From NCBI GenBank assembly GCA_964605155.1, contig CAZSAK010000011.1:23528-87527 (forward strand): DNA of 64,000 nt, given 5' to 3'. The notes beneath the pieces were generated by a model. It did not search any database, had not been told where the DNA came from, and saw only the letters and a list, made by a program, of their open reading frames with translations. Shown here piece by piece: positions 29,201 through 36,985 of this stretch. The first letter of the stretch is position 1. Every line of letters begins with the position of its first letter. Both the position numbers and the translations under genes were made by a program. The DNA is from CAZSAK01 sp964605155 (GTDB lineage Bacteria; Pseudomonadota; Gammaproteobacteria; SZUA-140).

Positions 29201-30693
29201 TTGATCTCAAGCAGGTTAATCCGCAGGCATTCGTATCGGTCAAACTGGTAGCGGGACCGGGAGTTGGTACCATTGCCGCCGGCGTGGCCAAGGCCTATGC
29301 AGACTTTATTACCATCGCCGGACATGATGGCGGCACTGGAGCAAGCCCGTTGACGTCCGTGCGCTATGCAGGAACACCCTGGGAGCTGGGCCTGTCCGAA
29401 ACCCATCAAATCCTGAGGGCCAACAATCTGCGTGACAAGGTTAGGGTACAGACGGACGGTGGTTTAAAAACCGGTCTGGATGTCATCAAGGCCGCGATAC
29501 TCGGTGCCGAGAGTTTCGGTTTCGGTACTGCACCAATGGTGGCCCTTGGTTGCAAGTATCTACGTATCTGCCATCTGAATAATTGCGCTACAGGAGTTGC
29601 GACACAAAACAACGTTTTGCGCATGAAGCATTTTATAGGGATGCCGGAAATGGTCATGAATTATTTTCGTTTCGTGTCACAGGAGGTGCGTGAGTGGCTC
29701 GCCAGGCTGGGCGTGAAGAGTCTTGCCGATATAATCGGACGCAAGGACTTGCTGAGGGTGCTGCCGGGTACGACCGACAAGCAACGCCGTCTGGATCTTA
29801 CTCCGATCCTGGCAGATGACAATTTTATGAAGGACAAGCCGCAGTACTGCACTTTGCAATACAACACGCCATTCGACAAGGGTGAACTGGCTGAACACAT
29901 CGTCAGGGATACTCTTGAAGCGATAGAAGGCAAACGTGGTGGTGAATTTTCCTATCATATCCGTAATCATAATCGCTCAATCGGTGCACGGGTCTCGGGC
30001 GAGATCGCACGTCGTCACGGTAATCAAGGTATGGCCGATGTACCGATCAGGCTACGTTTTTCCGGATCGGCGGGGCAAAGTTTCGGGGTTTGGAATGCGG
30101 GCGGTTTGTATCTGTCGCTGGAAGGGGATGCTAATGATTACGTTGGCAAGGGCATGGCGGGCGGCAAGATAGTAATCTATCCGCCGCAGGCCTCTTCCTT
30201 CAACAGCAACGAAACCGTCATCGTCGGTAATACTTGCCTGTATGGCGCCACCGGCGGCAAGTTTTTCGCAGCCGGAATGGCGGGTGAACGATTTGCCGTG
30301 CGCAATTCCGGGGTGCATGCAGTGATTGAGGGCGTCGGTGACCACGGTTGTGAATACATGACCGGTGGCGTGGTCGTCGTCCTGGGTCAGAGCGGTATCA
30401 ATTTCGGCGCCGGGATGACAGGGGGTTTTTCCTTCGTGCTGGATCTGAACAATACTTTTGTCGATTGCTACAACCATGAACTCATCGACATTCACCGTAT
30501 ACACACAGAAAGTATGGGAGCGCATAACAATTACCTGCATGATCTGATCGAGGAATTCGTTGCTGAGACTGGCAGCCGTTGGGGACAATCGATACTGGAC
30601 GATTATAATGATCTGGTAAGCAGGTTCTGGCTGGTCAAACCCAAGGCCTCTGATCTGCAGACCCTTATCGATACCCTGCGGCGTGCCGCGTAA
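26233..30693 (+). CDS. gltB: Glutamate synthase, large (alpha) subunit
   Basis: GltB transfers the amide of glutamine to 2-oxoglutarate to make glutamate, working with GltD and ammonium assimilation. At 1486 residues it is full length. The N-terminal glutamine amidotransferase has its catalytic Cys at residue 18 (DSCGFGLIAQ), normally exposed by removal of a short propeptide. The synthase domain carries the FMN and 3Fe-4S regions, with GGTGASPLTSVRYAG, QTDGGLKTGLDV, and C-R-I-C-H-L-N-N-C-x-T-G-V-A-T-Q, the cysteine cluster. The C-terminal GXGXG repeat region follows, with AGGLYLSLEGDANDYVGKGM. It has its own promoter and is followed 18 bases later by gltD. Confidence 0.98.
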   Translation: MDKVYPGLYRPEFEKDSCGFGLIAQMDGVASHWLVRTAIGSLACLTHRGAVAADGKTGDGCGLLLNKPDEFLRAVAAQEGFELTPLYSVGMVFLNQDRKLASLARQQLEQELSAGGLSVAGWRTVPINPDACGDEALESLPVIEQVFVNAPQAMAEDAFERYLYIARRRCEKGIDVEDTTFYVPSLSARVISYKGLIMPANLPVFYQDLNDERMASSLCVFHQRFSTNTWPEWRLAQPFRYLAHNGEINTIQGNRNWAVARGHKFETPLIPDMEDVRPLVSAQDSDSCSLDNMLEVLLAGGMDIFRAMRLLIPAAWQNVETMDSDLSGFYEYHSMHMEPWDGPAGIVLTDGRYAACVMDRNGLRPARYVVTRDRHITLASEIGVYEYDPQEVVAKGRLKPGQMIAADTQTGRLMFPGDIDDLLKARQPYKSWLKQHVKHVESKLAGEVLTENPLDKVMLSVYQKMFLVTFEERDQVLRVLAEAGQEAVGSMGDDTPMPVLSRRVRSLFDYFRQQFAQVTNPPIDPLREQIVMSLETCFGRERNLFEETPEHASRLLVDSPVLTQGKFQNLMTLDDPDYAHELIELNYDAQLGLRDAITSVCDQAVEAVRNGKIILVLSDRKLEKGKLPIHALLATGAVHHRLISEGLRCDANIIVETAVTRDPHHFAVLIGYGATAIYPYLAFECLQDLIDTKEIIGKTSRELTIAYCRGINKGLYKIISKMGISTIASYRGAQLFEIVGLHHDVVELCFTGTTSRIQGTSFDELHSDLQQVAKTAWNRRKSYEQGGLLKFVYGQEYHAYNPDVIRTLRAAVQEGDYKKYLEYAEIVNTRPVTALRDLFVLREDTTPIPIDDVESVEAILPRFDSAGMSLGALSPEAHEALAIAMNRLGGRSNSGEGGEDPQRYGTERMSKIKQVASGRFGVTPAYLVNAEVLQIKIAQGAKPGEGGQLPGQKVNEMIARLRYARPGVALISPPPHHDIYSIEDLAQLIFDLKQVNPQAFVSVKLVAGPGVGTIAAGVAKAYADFITIAGHDGGTGASPLTSVRYAGTPWELGLSETHQILRANNLRDKVRVQTDGGLKTGLDVIKAAILGAESFGFGTAPMVALGCKYLRICHLNNCATGVATQNNVLRMKHFIGMPEMVMNYFRFVSQEVREWLARLGVKSLADIIGRKDLLRVLPGTTDKQRRLDLTPILADDNFMKDKPQYCTLQYNTPFDKGELAEHIVRDTLEAIEGKRGGEFSYHIRNHNRSIGARVSGEIARRHGNQGMADVPIRLRFSGSAGQSFGVWNAGGLYLSLEGDANDYVGKGMAGGKIVIYPPQASSFNSNETVIVGNTCLYGATGGKFFAAGMAGERFAVRNSGVHAVIEGVGDHGCEYMTGGVVVVLGQSGINFGAGMTGGFSFVLDLNNTFVDCYNHELIDIHRIHTESMGAHNNYLHDLIEEFVAETGSRWGQSILDDYNDLVSRFWLVKPKASDLQTLIDTLRRAA

Positions 30694-30711
30694 ACCCACT
30701 GGTTCCGAACC

Positions 30712-32118
30712 ATGGCAAATGATTTTCAGTTTCTGGATGTGCCGCGCAAGGATCCCGATATCAAGCCCGTCGAGATCCGTATCCATGAATTCAAGGAGAT
30801 CTATGGTCAATATGACGTAGCCGCTGCCGCCAGCCAGTCGGCACGTTGCATCTCCTGCGGCAATCCTTATTGTGAATGGAAATGCCCGGTTCATAACTAC
30901 ATCCCGAACTGGTTAAAACTCATCAAGGAAGGAAATCTGTTCGAGGCGGCGGAATTGTCGCATCGCACCAATTCACTACCGGAAGTCTGTGGTCGGATAT
31001 GTCCACAGGACCGTCTGTGCGAAGGCGCCTGTACCCTGAATGACGGTTTCGGTGCTGTCACAATCGGAGCCGTTGAAAAATACATTACCGATGAGGCTAT
31101 CAAGGCTGGCTGGCGCCCCGACATGTCTGGGGTTGTCGATACCGGCAAGCGCGTCGCAGTCGTAGGTGCAGGACCTGCAGGCCTGGGTTGTGCCGATATC
31201 CTGGTGCGTAACGGTGTCCAGCCGGTGGTTTATGACCGCTATCCCGAGATCGGCGGGTTGCTCAGCTTCGGGATACCTTCCTTCAAGCTCGAAAAAGAGG
31301 TCGTTAAAACAAGGCGCGCATTGATGGAGGAGATGGGTGTAGAGTTTGTATTGAACATGAATATCGGCACGGACATCCCGTTTCAGAAACTGCTTGATGA
31401 TTATGATGCCGTGTTTCTCGGTATGGGTACCTATACGTACATGAAGGGTGGTTTTCAAGGCGAACAGCTTCCCGGTGTCTACGAGGCGCTGCCTTATCTG
31501 ATATCCAACAACAATCGAACTCTCGGCTTTGAAAAAAGTCCTGACGATTATATTGACATGGCCGGGCAGCGGGTAGTGGTGCTCGGCGGGGGAGATACCG
31601 CTATGGATTGTAACCGGACCGCAATTCGCCAGGGAGCGGCCAGTGTCACCTGTGCCTATCGTCGTGACGAGGCCAATATGCCGGGTTCACGACGCGAGGT
31701 CGCCAACGCCAAGGATGAAGGGGTAAAGTTCCTGTGGAATCGTCAGCCCGTCGAGATCGTGGGTGATACCAGGGCTGAGGGTGTCAAGGTGGTTACCACC
31801 GAACTGGGTAAACCTGATGCATCTGGACGCCGCACCCCTCAAGTGATACACGGAAGCGAAGAAATCGTCCCCGCCGACAGGGTGATCATAGCATTCGGAT
31901 TCCGTCCCAGTCCGCCGCAGTGGTTCGAGCAATTCGGGATCGACGTCGACGAACGTGGCCGTGTCAGGGCGGCGTCCCACAATGTCTTCCAGTTCCAGAC
32001 CAGTAATCCCAAGGTTTTTGCAGGCGGGGATATGGTAAGAGGTGCAGATCTGGTCGTGACCGCGGTCTTCGAAGGGCGGGAGGCTGCCATGGGTATCCTG
32101 GATTATCTCGAGGTCTGA
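30712..32118 (+). CDS. gltD: Glutamate synthase, small (beta) subunit
   Basis: GltD passes electrons from NADPH through FAD to GltB. It has 468 residues. The N-terminal iron-sulphur region is visible as CISCGNPYCEWKCPVHNYIP and then CGRICPQDRLCEGAC; the FAD motif is VAVVGAGPAGLGCADIL and the NADPH motif VVVLGGGDTAMDC. These are the expected landmarks. The close spacing after gltB indicates one operon, and hemE begins 22 bases later, which suggests read-through. Its sequence shows no anomaly. Confidence 0.98.
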   Translation: MANDFQFLDVPRKDPDIKPVEIRIHEFKEIYGQYDVAAAASQSARCISCGNPYCEWKCPVHNYIPNWLKLIKEGNLFEAAELSHRTNSLPEVCGRICPQDRLCEGACTLNDGFGAVTIGAVEKYITDEAIKAGWRPDMSGVVDTGKRVAVVGAGPAGLGCADILVRNGVQPVVYDRYPEIGGLLSFGIPSFKLEKEVVKTRRALMEEMGVEFVLNMNIGTDIPFQKLLDDYDAVFLGMGTYTYMKGGFQGEQLPGVYEALPYLISNNNRTLGFEKSPDDYIDMAGQRVVVLGGGDTAMDCNRTAIRQGAASVTCAYRRDEANMPGSRREVANAKDEGVKFLWNRQPVEIVGDTRAEGVKVVTTELGKPDASGRRTPQVIHGSEEIVPADRVIIAFGFRPSPPQWFEQFGIDVDERGRVRAASHNVFQFQTSNPKVFAGGDMVRGADLVVTAVFEGREAAMGILDYLEV

Positions 32119-32140
32119 TTCAGTTATAATTGGTAGGATC

Positions 32141-33229
32141 ATGAATGCCAATCCGAAAGACCTGAAGCCCGCGCTCAAGAATGATCGTTTGTTACGCGCC
32201 TTGTTGCGAGAGCCAGTCGATGTCACCCCTGTGTGGATGATGCGCCAGGCAGGACGTTACCTGCCCGAATACCGCGCCACCCGTGAGAAAGCCGGCAGTT
32301 TTATGAATCTGTGCACCACCCCCGACCTGGCATGCGAGGCGACATTGCAGCCTCTCAAGCGGTTTGCGCTGGATGCCGCGATCCTGTTTTCCGATATCCT
32401 GACCATCCCGGATGCTATGGGACTTGGTTTGAGATTTGCCGCTGGAGAGGGCCCTCAATTCGCACGACCGATTCGTAACGCTGCTGATATCAAGGCTCTT
32501 GGTGTACCTGATCCGGAACAGGAATTACGCTATGTCATCGATGCGGTCAGGTTGATCCGTCGTGAACTGGCGGGAAGCGTCCCGCTGATCGGTTTCTCCG
32601 GTAGTCCTTGGACACTGGCCACCTATATGGTTGAAGGTAGTGGCAGCAAGGAATTCGCCCGGGTCAAGGGCATGCTGTTCGAGCAGCCGTCACTATTGCA
32701 CGGACTGCTTGATAAACTTGCACAGTCCGTGACTGTGTATCTCAATGCACAGATCAACGCCGGTGCCCAGGCCGTCATGCTGTTCGATACCTGGGGTGGT
32801 GTATTGACCACGCGTGATTATCGGATCTTTTCCCTCGAATACATGATAAAGATCATTGACGGCCTGGTACGTGAATACGACGGCAGACGCGTGCCCGTCA
32901 TCCTGTTTACCAAGGGCGGCCAGACATGGCTGGAGGCAATGGCAGATACTGGTTGTGACGCGCTGGGTATCGACTGGACCATTGAGCTTTCCCAGGCGCG
33001 GGCGCGTGTAGGTGACCGCGTTGCCTTGCAAGGCAATATGGATCCCTGTGTATTGTATGCATCTCCTGCACGCATCAGGGAGGAGGTCGCCGTCATACTT
33101 GGCAGTTTCGGCAAGGGTCACGGACATGTTTTCAACCTCGGCCATGGCATACATCCTCATGTCGATCCGGAGCACGCAGGTGTGTTTGTCGATGCAGTGC
33201 ACGAATTGAGTGTACCCTATCATCAATAG
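32141..33229 (+). CDS. hemE: Uroporphyrinogen decarboxylase
   Basis: It decarboxylates uroporphyrinogen III to coproporphyrinogen III in haem synthesis. At 362 residues it matches the family. Visible motifs are PVWMMRQAGRYLPEYR near residues 30-45, ILFSDILTIPDAMG, GFSGSPWTLATYMVEG, and FNLGHGIHPHVDPEH near the C-terminus. Placement directly after gltD is common in gammaproteobacteria, so it is probably the third gene of the gltBD transcript. A TATAAT at 32125-32130 is too close to the start and lacks a -35. Confidence 0.97.
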   Translation: MNANPKDLKPALKNDRLLRALLREPVDVTPVWMMRQAGRYLPEYRATREKAGSFMNLCTTPDLACEATLQPLKRFALDAAILFSDILTIPDAMGLGLRFAAGEGPQFARPIRNAADIKALGVPDPEQELRYVIDAVRLIRRELAGSVPLIGFSGSPWTLATYMVEGSGSKEFARVKGMLFEQPSLLHGLLDKLAQSVTVYLNAQINAGAQAVMLFDTWGGVLTTRDYRIFSLEYMIKIIDGLVREYDGRRVPVILFTKGGQTWLEAMADTGCDALGIDWTIELSQARARVGDRVALQGNMDPCVLYASPARIREEVAVILGSFGKGHGHVFNLGHGIHPHVDPEHAGVFVDAVHELSVPYHQ

Positions 33230-33251
33230 AATATTACGAGCCGAGCACGAT

Positions 33252-34145
33252 ATGGACCTGTTTACACCGATCAAACCCGAAATTCCGAAGGAATACGAAA
33301 AACTCCGCGACATGGAGGCTTTCAGTGAGGATATGTTTAACCGGATTGTCGAATTTCAGGAAAAATTGCATCCGGGATGGAACCCTGACTTGCCCTTCGA
33401 TGAACGCATCAAAGGCCTGCCGCTGCATGCACTGGTATTCAGTAACCCCGATCGCGACCCCGAAAAATTCGGGCCCACCGTTGCGCCGTTTTACCCATTA
33501 CGTGGAGAGATGAGGCAGATCGCCCACTTTGCCGGGCAGGTTGCGGATAATCCTGTCGTCTGTGATCTTCATCCGGGCAACGGTTTTATCGGAAGTTTGC
33601 TGGCACGGGAAGGTGTCAAGGTAATCGGCTGGCGTGATCCCGATGCCAAACCGAACCAGATAGCGGACTTCTATGATCCCGATTATTATGAAATGCGCAG
33701 TGGCAAGATCGATGCCATCGATTTTCCTTTTGACGTTGCGTTTTCAGCCTGGATGCCCTCAGAGGTCAACTGTACGCGTGATATCCTGAGATATCGTCCC
33801 AAGCTGATCGTCTATGTCCATACTGATCACACCGATGAGATCAGCGGCAGGAAACAGACCGGTACGACCGCCGCCTATAACGAGTTGCCTTCCCGTTACC
33901 GCCTGATCGGTGAATGGTCGATAACGCGGCCCAAGGATTTTCTGAATGAGATCTGGGTGGAACTGACGCCGAACATAGAAGAAACGCGAATGGTCAAGAT
34001 ATTTGCAGACGAACCGTATCATGACGTTAATGTCAATGTTGATCTTGGAGAAGCCGCACCTTATGGATGGGAGAATGAACTTGATATGGTGCTCACCGCC
34101 CTGAAGGCAAAACTGCATCTAAGAGATGCCGGCTTCCCGGTTTAA
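33252..34145 (+). CDS. Methyltransferase-like protein of unknown function
   Basis: This 297-residue protein follows hemE on the same strand. A segment near residue 105, PVVCDLHPGNGFIGSLLAREG, resembles motif I of SAM-dependent methyltransferases (beta strand, Asp, G-x-G), and later FPFDVAFSAWMPSE could be motif IV. The substrate cannot be named. The N-terminal 100 residues are rich in Pro and charged residues and do not match a family I know. ATG 33252 is chosen to avoid the 20-base overlap with hemE of the alternative start at 33210, but the ribosome binding site is weak in either case. It may be a housekeeping protein in related bacteria; the assignment is fold-level only. Confidence 0.65.
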   Translation: MDLFTPIKPEIPKEYEKLRDMEAFSEDMFNRIVEFQEKLHPGWNPDLPFDERIKGLPLHALVFSNPDRDPEKFGPTVAPFYPLRGEMRQIAHFAGQVADNPVVCDLHPGNGFIGSLLAREGVKVIGWRDPDAKPNQIADFYDPDYYEMRSGKIDAIDFPFDVAFSAWMPSEVNCTRDILRYRPKLIVYVHTDHTDEISGRKQTGTTAAYNELPSRYRLIGEWSITRPKDFLNEIWVELTPNIEETRMVKIFADEPYHDVNVNVDLGEAAPYGWENELDMVLTALKAKLHLRDAGFPV

Positions 34146-34287
34146 TGTTCGCCGCATCATTTTCCTATGCGCAGTTGATATCCGTTCCCGTACACCGTGA
34201 GTGTCCACACAACACCTCTGCGCTAGAGGGAATTTATCGGGTTATTCGTTGTCTATCTATATGATGTTTATATCAGAGAGGGATAAT

Positions 34288-34725
34288 ATGGCAATAGAAA
34301 AATTACGTGGAAAAGTCAATCACTTAAAGACGTCAGCCAAGCAAGGAACGGCAGCGTTCCGACTCGACGGCCGTAATGTCATAGTGCCACATGACCTGGT
34401 CGATAAGGTACGTGAGGGAGAAGATATCGAGGTGGCAGGGACAATCAGCAAGGGTGAGTTGCACGCCATGGCGGTCAGGGATGTCAAGCAGGACAGGATT
34501 TCGCACGTAGATGTGACCATGTATGTCTTTCTCATCGGCATCGCAGGATTTCTGTGGGCCTTATGCGGCGTACTGGGGCTGCGTGCCATGGGCACCGGTG
34601 CGATCATTACAGAATCGGTCGACGACATTGTTGCAATCGCCGGGTTCATTACCGTTCTGATGGCAATTCGACACCTGTCCCTGATAAACAAGGCTTCCAA
34701 CCAGCTGAAATACCCCTGGTTGTGA
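34288..34725 (+). CDS. Small membrane protein of unknown function
   Basis: The 145-residue protein starts at ATG 34288, with GAGAGGG just upstream. The N-terminal half is soluble and beta-rich, with FRLDGRNVIVPHDLVDKVREGEDIEVAGTI, which looks like a small OB-like or SH3-like domain. Two membrane segments follow: VTMYVFLIGIAGFLWALCGVLGL and DDIVAIAGFITVLMAI. The C-terminus is short and basic. I do not recognise a named family. It converges with the ABC permease gene, the two stop codons being six bases apart. Confidence 0.65.
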   Translation: MAIEKLRGKVNHLKTSAKQGTAAFRLDGRNVIVPHDLVDKVREGEDIEVAGTISKGELHAMAVRDVKQDRISHVDVTMYVFLIGIAGFLWALCGVLGLRAMGTGAIITESVDDIVAIAGFITVLMAIRHLSLINKASNQLKYPWL

Positions 34726-34731
34726 TCTACA

Positions 34732-35493
34732 TCAGGTCTTGAGACGATATCCCGTCTTGAAGATCCACCAGACCGCCGCAAGGCACAGGGCGAGAAATAC
34801 CAGTATCATAACCAGACTCATAATGACATTGACATCCGATACACCATAAAAACTCCAGCGAAATCCGCTGATCAGATAGACAACGGGATTTACCAGCGTG
34901 ATCTTTTGCCAAATGGGCGGGAGCATGTCGATCGAATAGAAGGCGCCTCCGAGGAAGGTCAAGGGAGTGATGACCATCAATGGCACGATCTGTAATTTCT
35001 GAAAATCATCAGCCCAGATACCGATGATAAACCCCAGCAAGCTGAATGAAACGGCGGTAAGCAACAGAAAAGCGCCCATCCACAATGGATGCGCAATCTG
35101 ATAGTCCACAAATAACCGCGCAGTTGCGAGAATCAATACCCCCAGTATGACCGACTTGGTCGCCGCCGCTCCGACGTATCCAAGAAGGATCTCGATATAC
35201 GATATTGGCGCAGACAAGAGTTCATAAATGGTCCCTGTGAACTTTGGAAAATAGATACCAAACGATGCATTGGAGATGCTTTCACTCAATAACGACAACA
35301 TCAGTAATCCCGGAATGATGAACGCGCCGTAACTGATGCCGTTGATATCACCCATACGTGAGCCAATCGCCGCGCCGAACACTATGAAATAGAGCGAGGT
35401 AGAAAGTATCGGGGAGGCGATACTTTCCATCAATGTACGCCCGGTACGCGCCATTTCGAATATGTAGATAGCGCGAATTGCATAGAAGTTCAT
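34732..35493 (-). CDS. ABC-2 type transporter permease (YadH-like)
   Basis: A 253-residue inner-membrane permease with six hydrophobic segments, including SIASPILSTSLYFIVFGAAIGS, GAFIIPGLLMLSLLSESISNA, LLLTAVSFSLLGFIIGIWADD, and MVITPLTFLGGAFYSIDMLPP, the last being the typical ABC-2 exporter region. It resembles YadH of E. coli. The start overlaps the stop of the ATPase gene by four bases, so the two are made together. The substrate is unknown; YadGH-type exporters have not been assigned one with certainty as far as I know. Confidence 0.93.
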   Translation of the reverse strand: MNFYAIRAIYIFEMARTGRTLMESIASPILSTSLYFIVFGAAIGSRMGDINGISYGAFIIPGLLMLSLLSESISNASFGIYFPKFTGTIYELLSAPISYIEILLGYVGAAATKSVILGVLILATARLFVDYQIAHPLWMGAFLLLTAVSFSLLGFIIGIWADDFQKLQIVPLMVITPLTFLGGAFYSIDMLPPIWQKITLVNPVVYLISGFRWSFYGVSDVNVIMSLVMILVFLALCLAAVWWIFKTGYRLKT

Positions 35494-36416
35494 GATTGTT
35501 CCCTCACCAGATCGACGAAGATTTCCTCGAGTGAACTCTGGAGTGTGTTGAGATCCTTGTAGTCTATGCCGTATTCGTTGAGTCGTCTGAGGAGGCCTGC
35601 AATACCCGTACGCTCGTGTTGTGCATCAAAAGTGAATACCAGCTCACTACCATCTGCTGAAAGTTCGAGCGGATGAGCAGAGAGCTCATCGGGAATACGC
35701 TCGAGTGGATTCTGTAAATGGAGGCGCAGCTGTTTCTTGCCCAGCTTTTCCATCAAGGCGTGCTTGTCCTCTACCAGAATGATTTCACCTTTGCGTATTA
35801 CACCGATGCGGTCTGCCATTTCCTCGGCCTCTTTGATGTAGTGCGTAGTGAGGATAATGGTGACGCCACTCTTGCGCAACTCGCGCACCATATTCCACAT
35901 CTCGCGACGCAATTCGACATCGACGCCAGCCGTCGGTTCATCGAGAAACAGGATCTGCGGTTCGTGTGACAACGCCTTGGCGATCATCAGGCGTCGCTTC
36001 ATGCCACCCGACAGGGTAATAATCTTGGCATCCTTCTTGTCCCATAGAGACAGATCACGCAGCACCTTCTGAATATAAGCGGGATCGGGCGCCTTGCCGA
36101 ACAGACCACGACTGAACTTGACGGTGCCCCACACACTTTCGAATGCATCAGTAGTAAGCTCTTGCGGAACGAGGCCGATCCTGGAGCGTACCTTACGATA
36201 CTCCATTGTGATGTCATAACCATCAACCTTAATTCTGCCGCGGGTCGGGTTGACGATGCCACAGATTATGTTGATCAGGGTTGTCTTACCGGCCCCGTTC
36301 GGACCCAGCAGTGCAAAAATCTCGCCGCGTCGAATCTCCAGGTTGGTGTCCTTGAGTGCCTGCAGTCCTGATGCATAGGTCTTATTTACATTGTTGATGG
36401 ATATAATCGATTGCAC
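35490..36416 (-). CDS. ABC transporter ATP-binding protein (YadG-like)
   Basis: The ATPase partner of the permease at 34732-35493. The 308-residue protein has Walker A GPNGAGKTTLIN, the signature TLSGGMKRRLMIAKAL, Walker B ILFLDEPTAGVD, and the H-loop LTTHYIKEAEEM. The C-terminal 80 residues form an extra domain with no obvious motif, as in other drug- or lipid-type exporters. A 312-base gap precedes the gene and should hold its promoter. Confidence 0.95.
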   Translation of the reverse strand: MQSIISINNVNKTYASGLQALKDTNLEIRRGEIFALLGPNGAGKTTLINIICGIVNPTRGRIKVDGYDITMEYRKVRSRIGLVPQELTTDAFESVWGTVKFSRGLFGKAPDPAYIQKVLRDLSLWDKKDAKIITLSGGMKRRLMIAKALSHEPQILFLDEPTAGVDVELRREMWNMVRELRKSGVTIILTTHYIKEAEEMADRIGVIRKGEIILVEDKHALMEKLGKKQLRLHLQNPLERIPDELSAHPLELSADGSELVFTFDAQHERTGIAGLLRRLNEYGIDYKDLNTLQSSLEEIFVDLVREQS

Positions 36417-36728
36417 GTATTCTCTCGATGCATAAGTGGAAGCTAATTATCCCAGAAATACAGCCCGTTAGAAATTGCTGTTTATACGGAATTTTATTGT
36501 GGGGGTTCTGAGAATTTAATGCATATCAGATTGCACTATATAATTTCAATTATTATGTTCTCTTTGTGCTATAATCTGCTTACATAATAATAGAAATAGA
36601 CAATTAGAAACGTCTGAATTGTCATTGTCGGTGTTTTCTTCGCGGCCTTCCTTATCAACCGAGACTACGAAAATTTTGAGCATTGCCGGCGGTTTAGCGC
36701 AAAAAACGAGGATTAATCAGAACCAATC
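36417..36728. promoter_or_regulatory. Intergenic region between divergent ABC operon and small gene
   Basis: No gene is visible in these 312 AT-rich bases. TGCTATAAT at 36567-36575 is a good extended -10 for rightward transcription towards the small gene at 36729, but no convincing -35 sits 17 bases upstream. A GAGG lies about 17 bases before the gene's ATG, which is long for a ribosome binding site. The leftward ABC operon presumably starts in the first 60 bases. Confidence 0.4.
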
Positions 36729-36983
36729 ATGATGAAGGAAGAGAACGTAATCATTGAAAAATACCGGGTTATGACCGTAACGGAGATCGCTCCACCCGAG
36801 GGCATGACGGGTATGTGGCATCACTATATAATCGGTGAGGGCCATTCAAAGATAGATGGAAAAAGACCTGGAACATTGCAGGCAGTCACCCAGCATGCCG
36901 AGACTGTTGCCGAACGCCTCAACTTAAGGGCAGCGACGGGGAGTTACCCGACCCACATATCCCGCAGTAAAAAGGAAAAATAG
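36729..36983 (+). CDS. Small conserved-looking protein of unknown function
   Basis: An 84-residue soluble protein with MWHHYIIGEGHSKIDGKRPG near the centre, followed by TLQAVTQHAETVAERLNLR. The latter part resembles a pattern I have seen in small hypothetical proteins of gammaproteobacteria, in which a G-x-R-x-G motif precedes a helix with a conserved HAE. No function can be given. There are two adjacent ATG codons (36729 and 36732). It converges with the beta-propeller gene, with two bases between the stop codons. Confidence 0.6.
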   Translation: MMKEENVIIEKYRVMTVTEIAPPEGMTGMWHHYIIGEGHSKIDGKRPGTLQAVTQHAETVAERLNLRAATGSYPTHISRSKKEK

Positions 36984-36985
36984 GA

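Noticed and set aside
30052..30894. A long open frame antisense to the end of gltB and start of gltD
   Set aside because: It lies opposite two well-supported genes and its product has no recognisable motif; it is a shadow of their codon structure.
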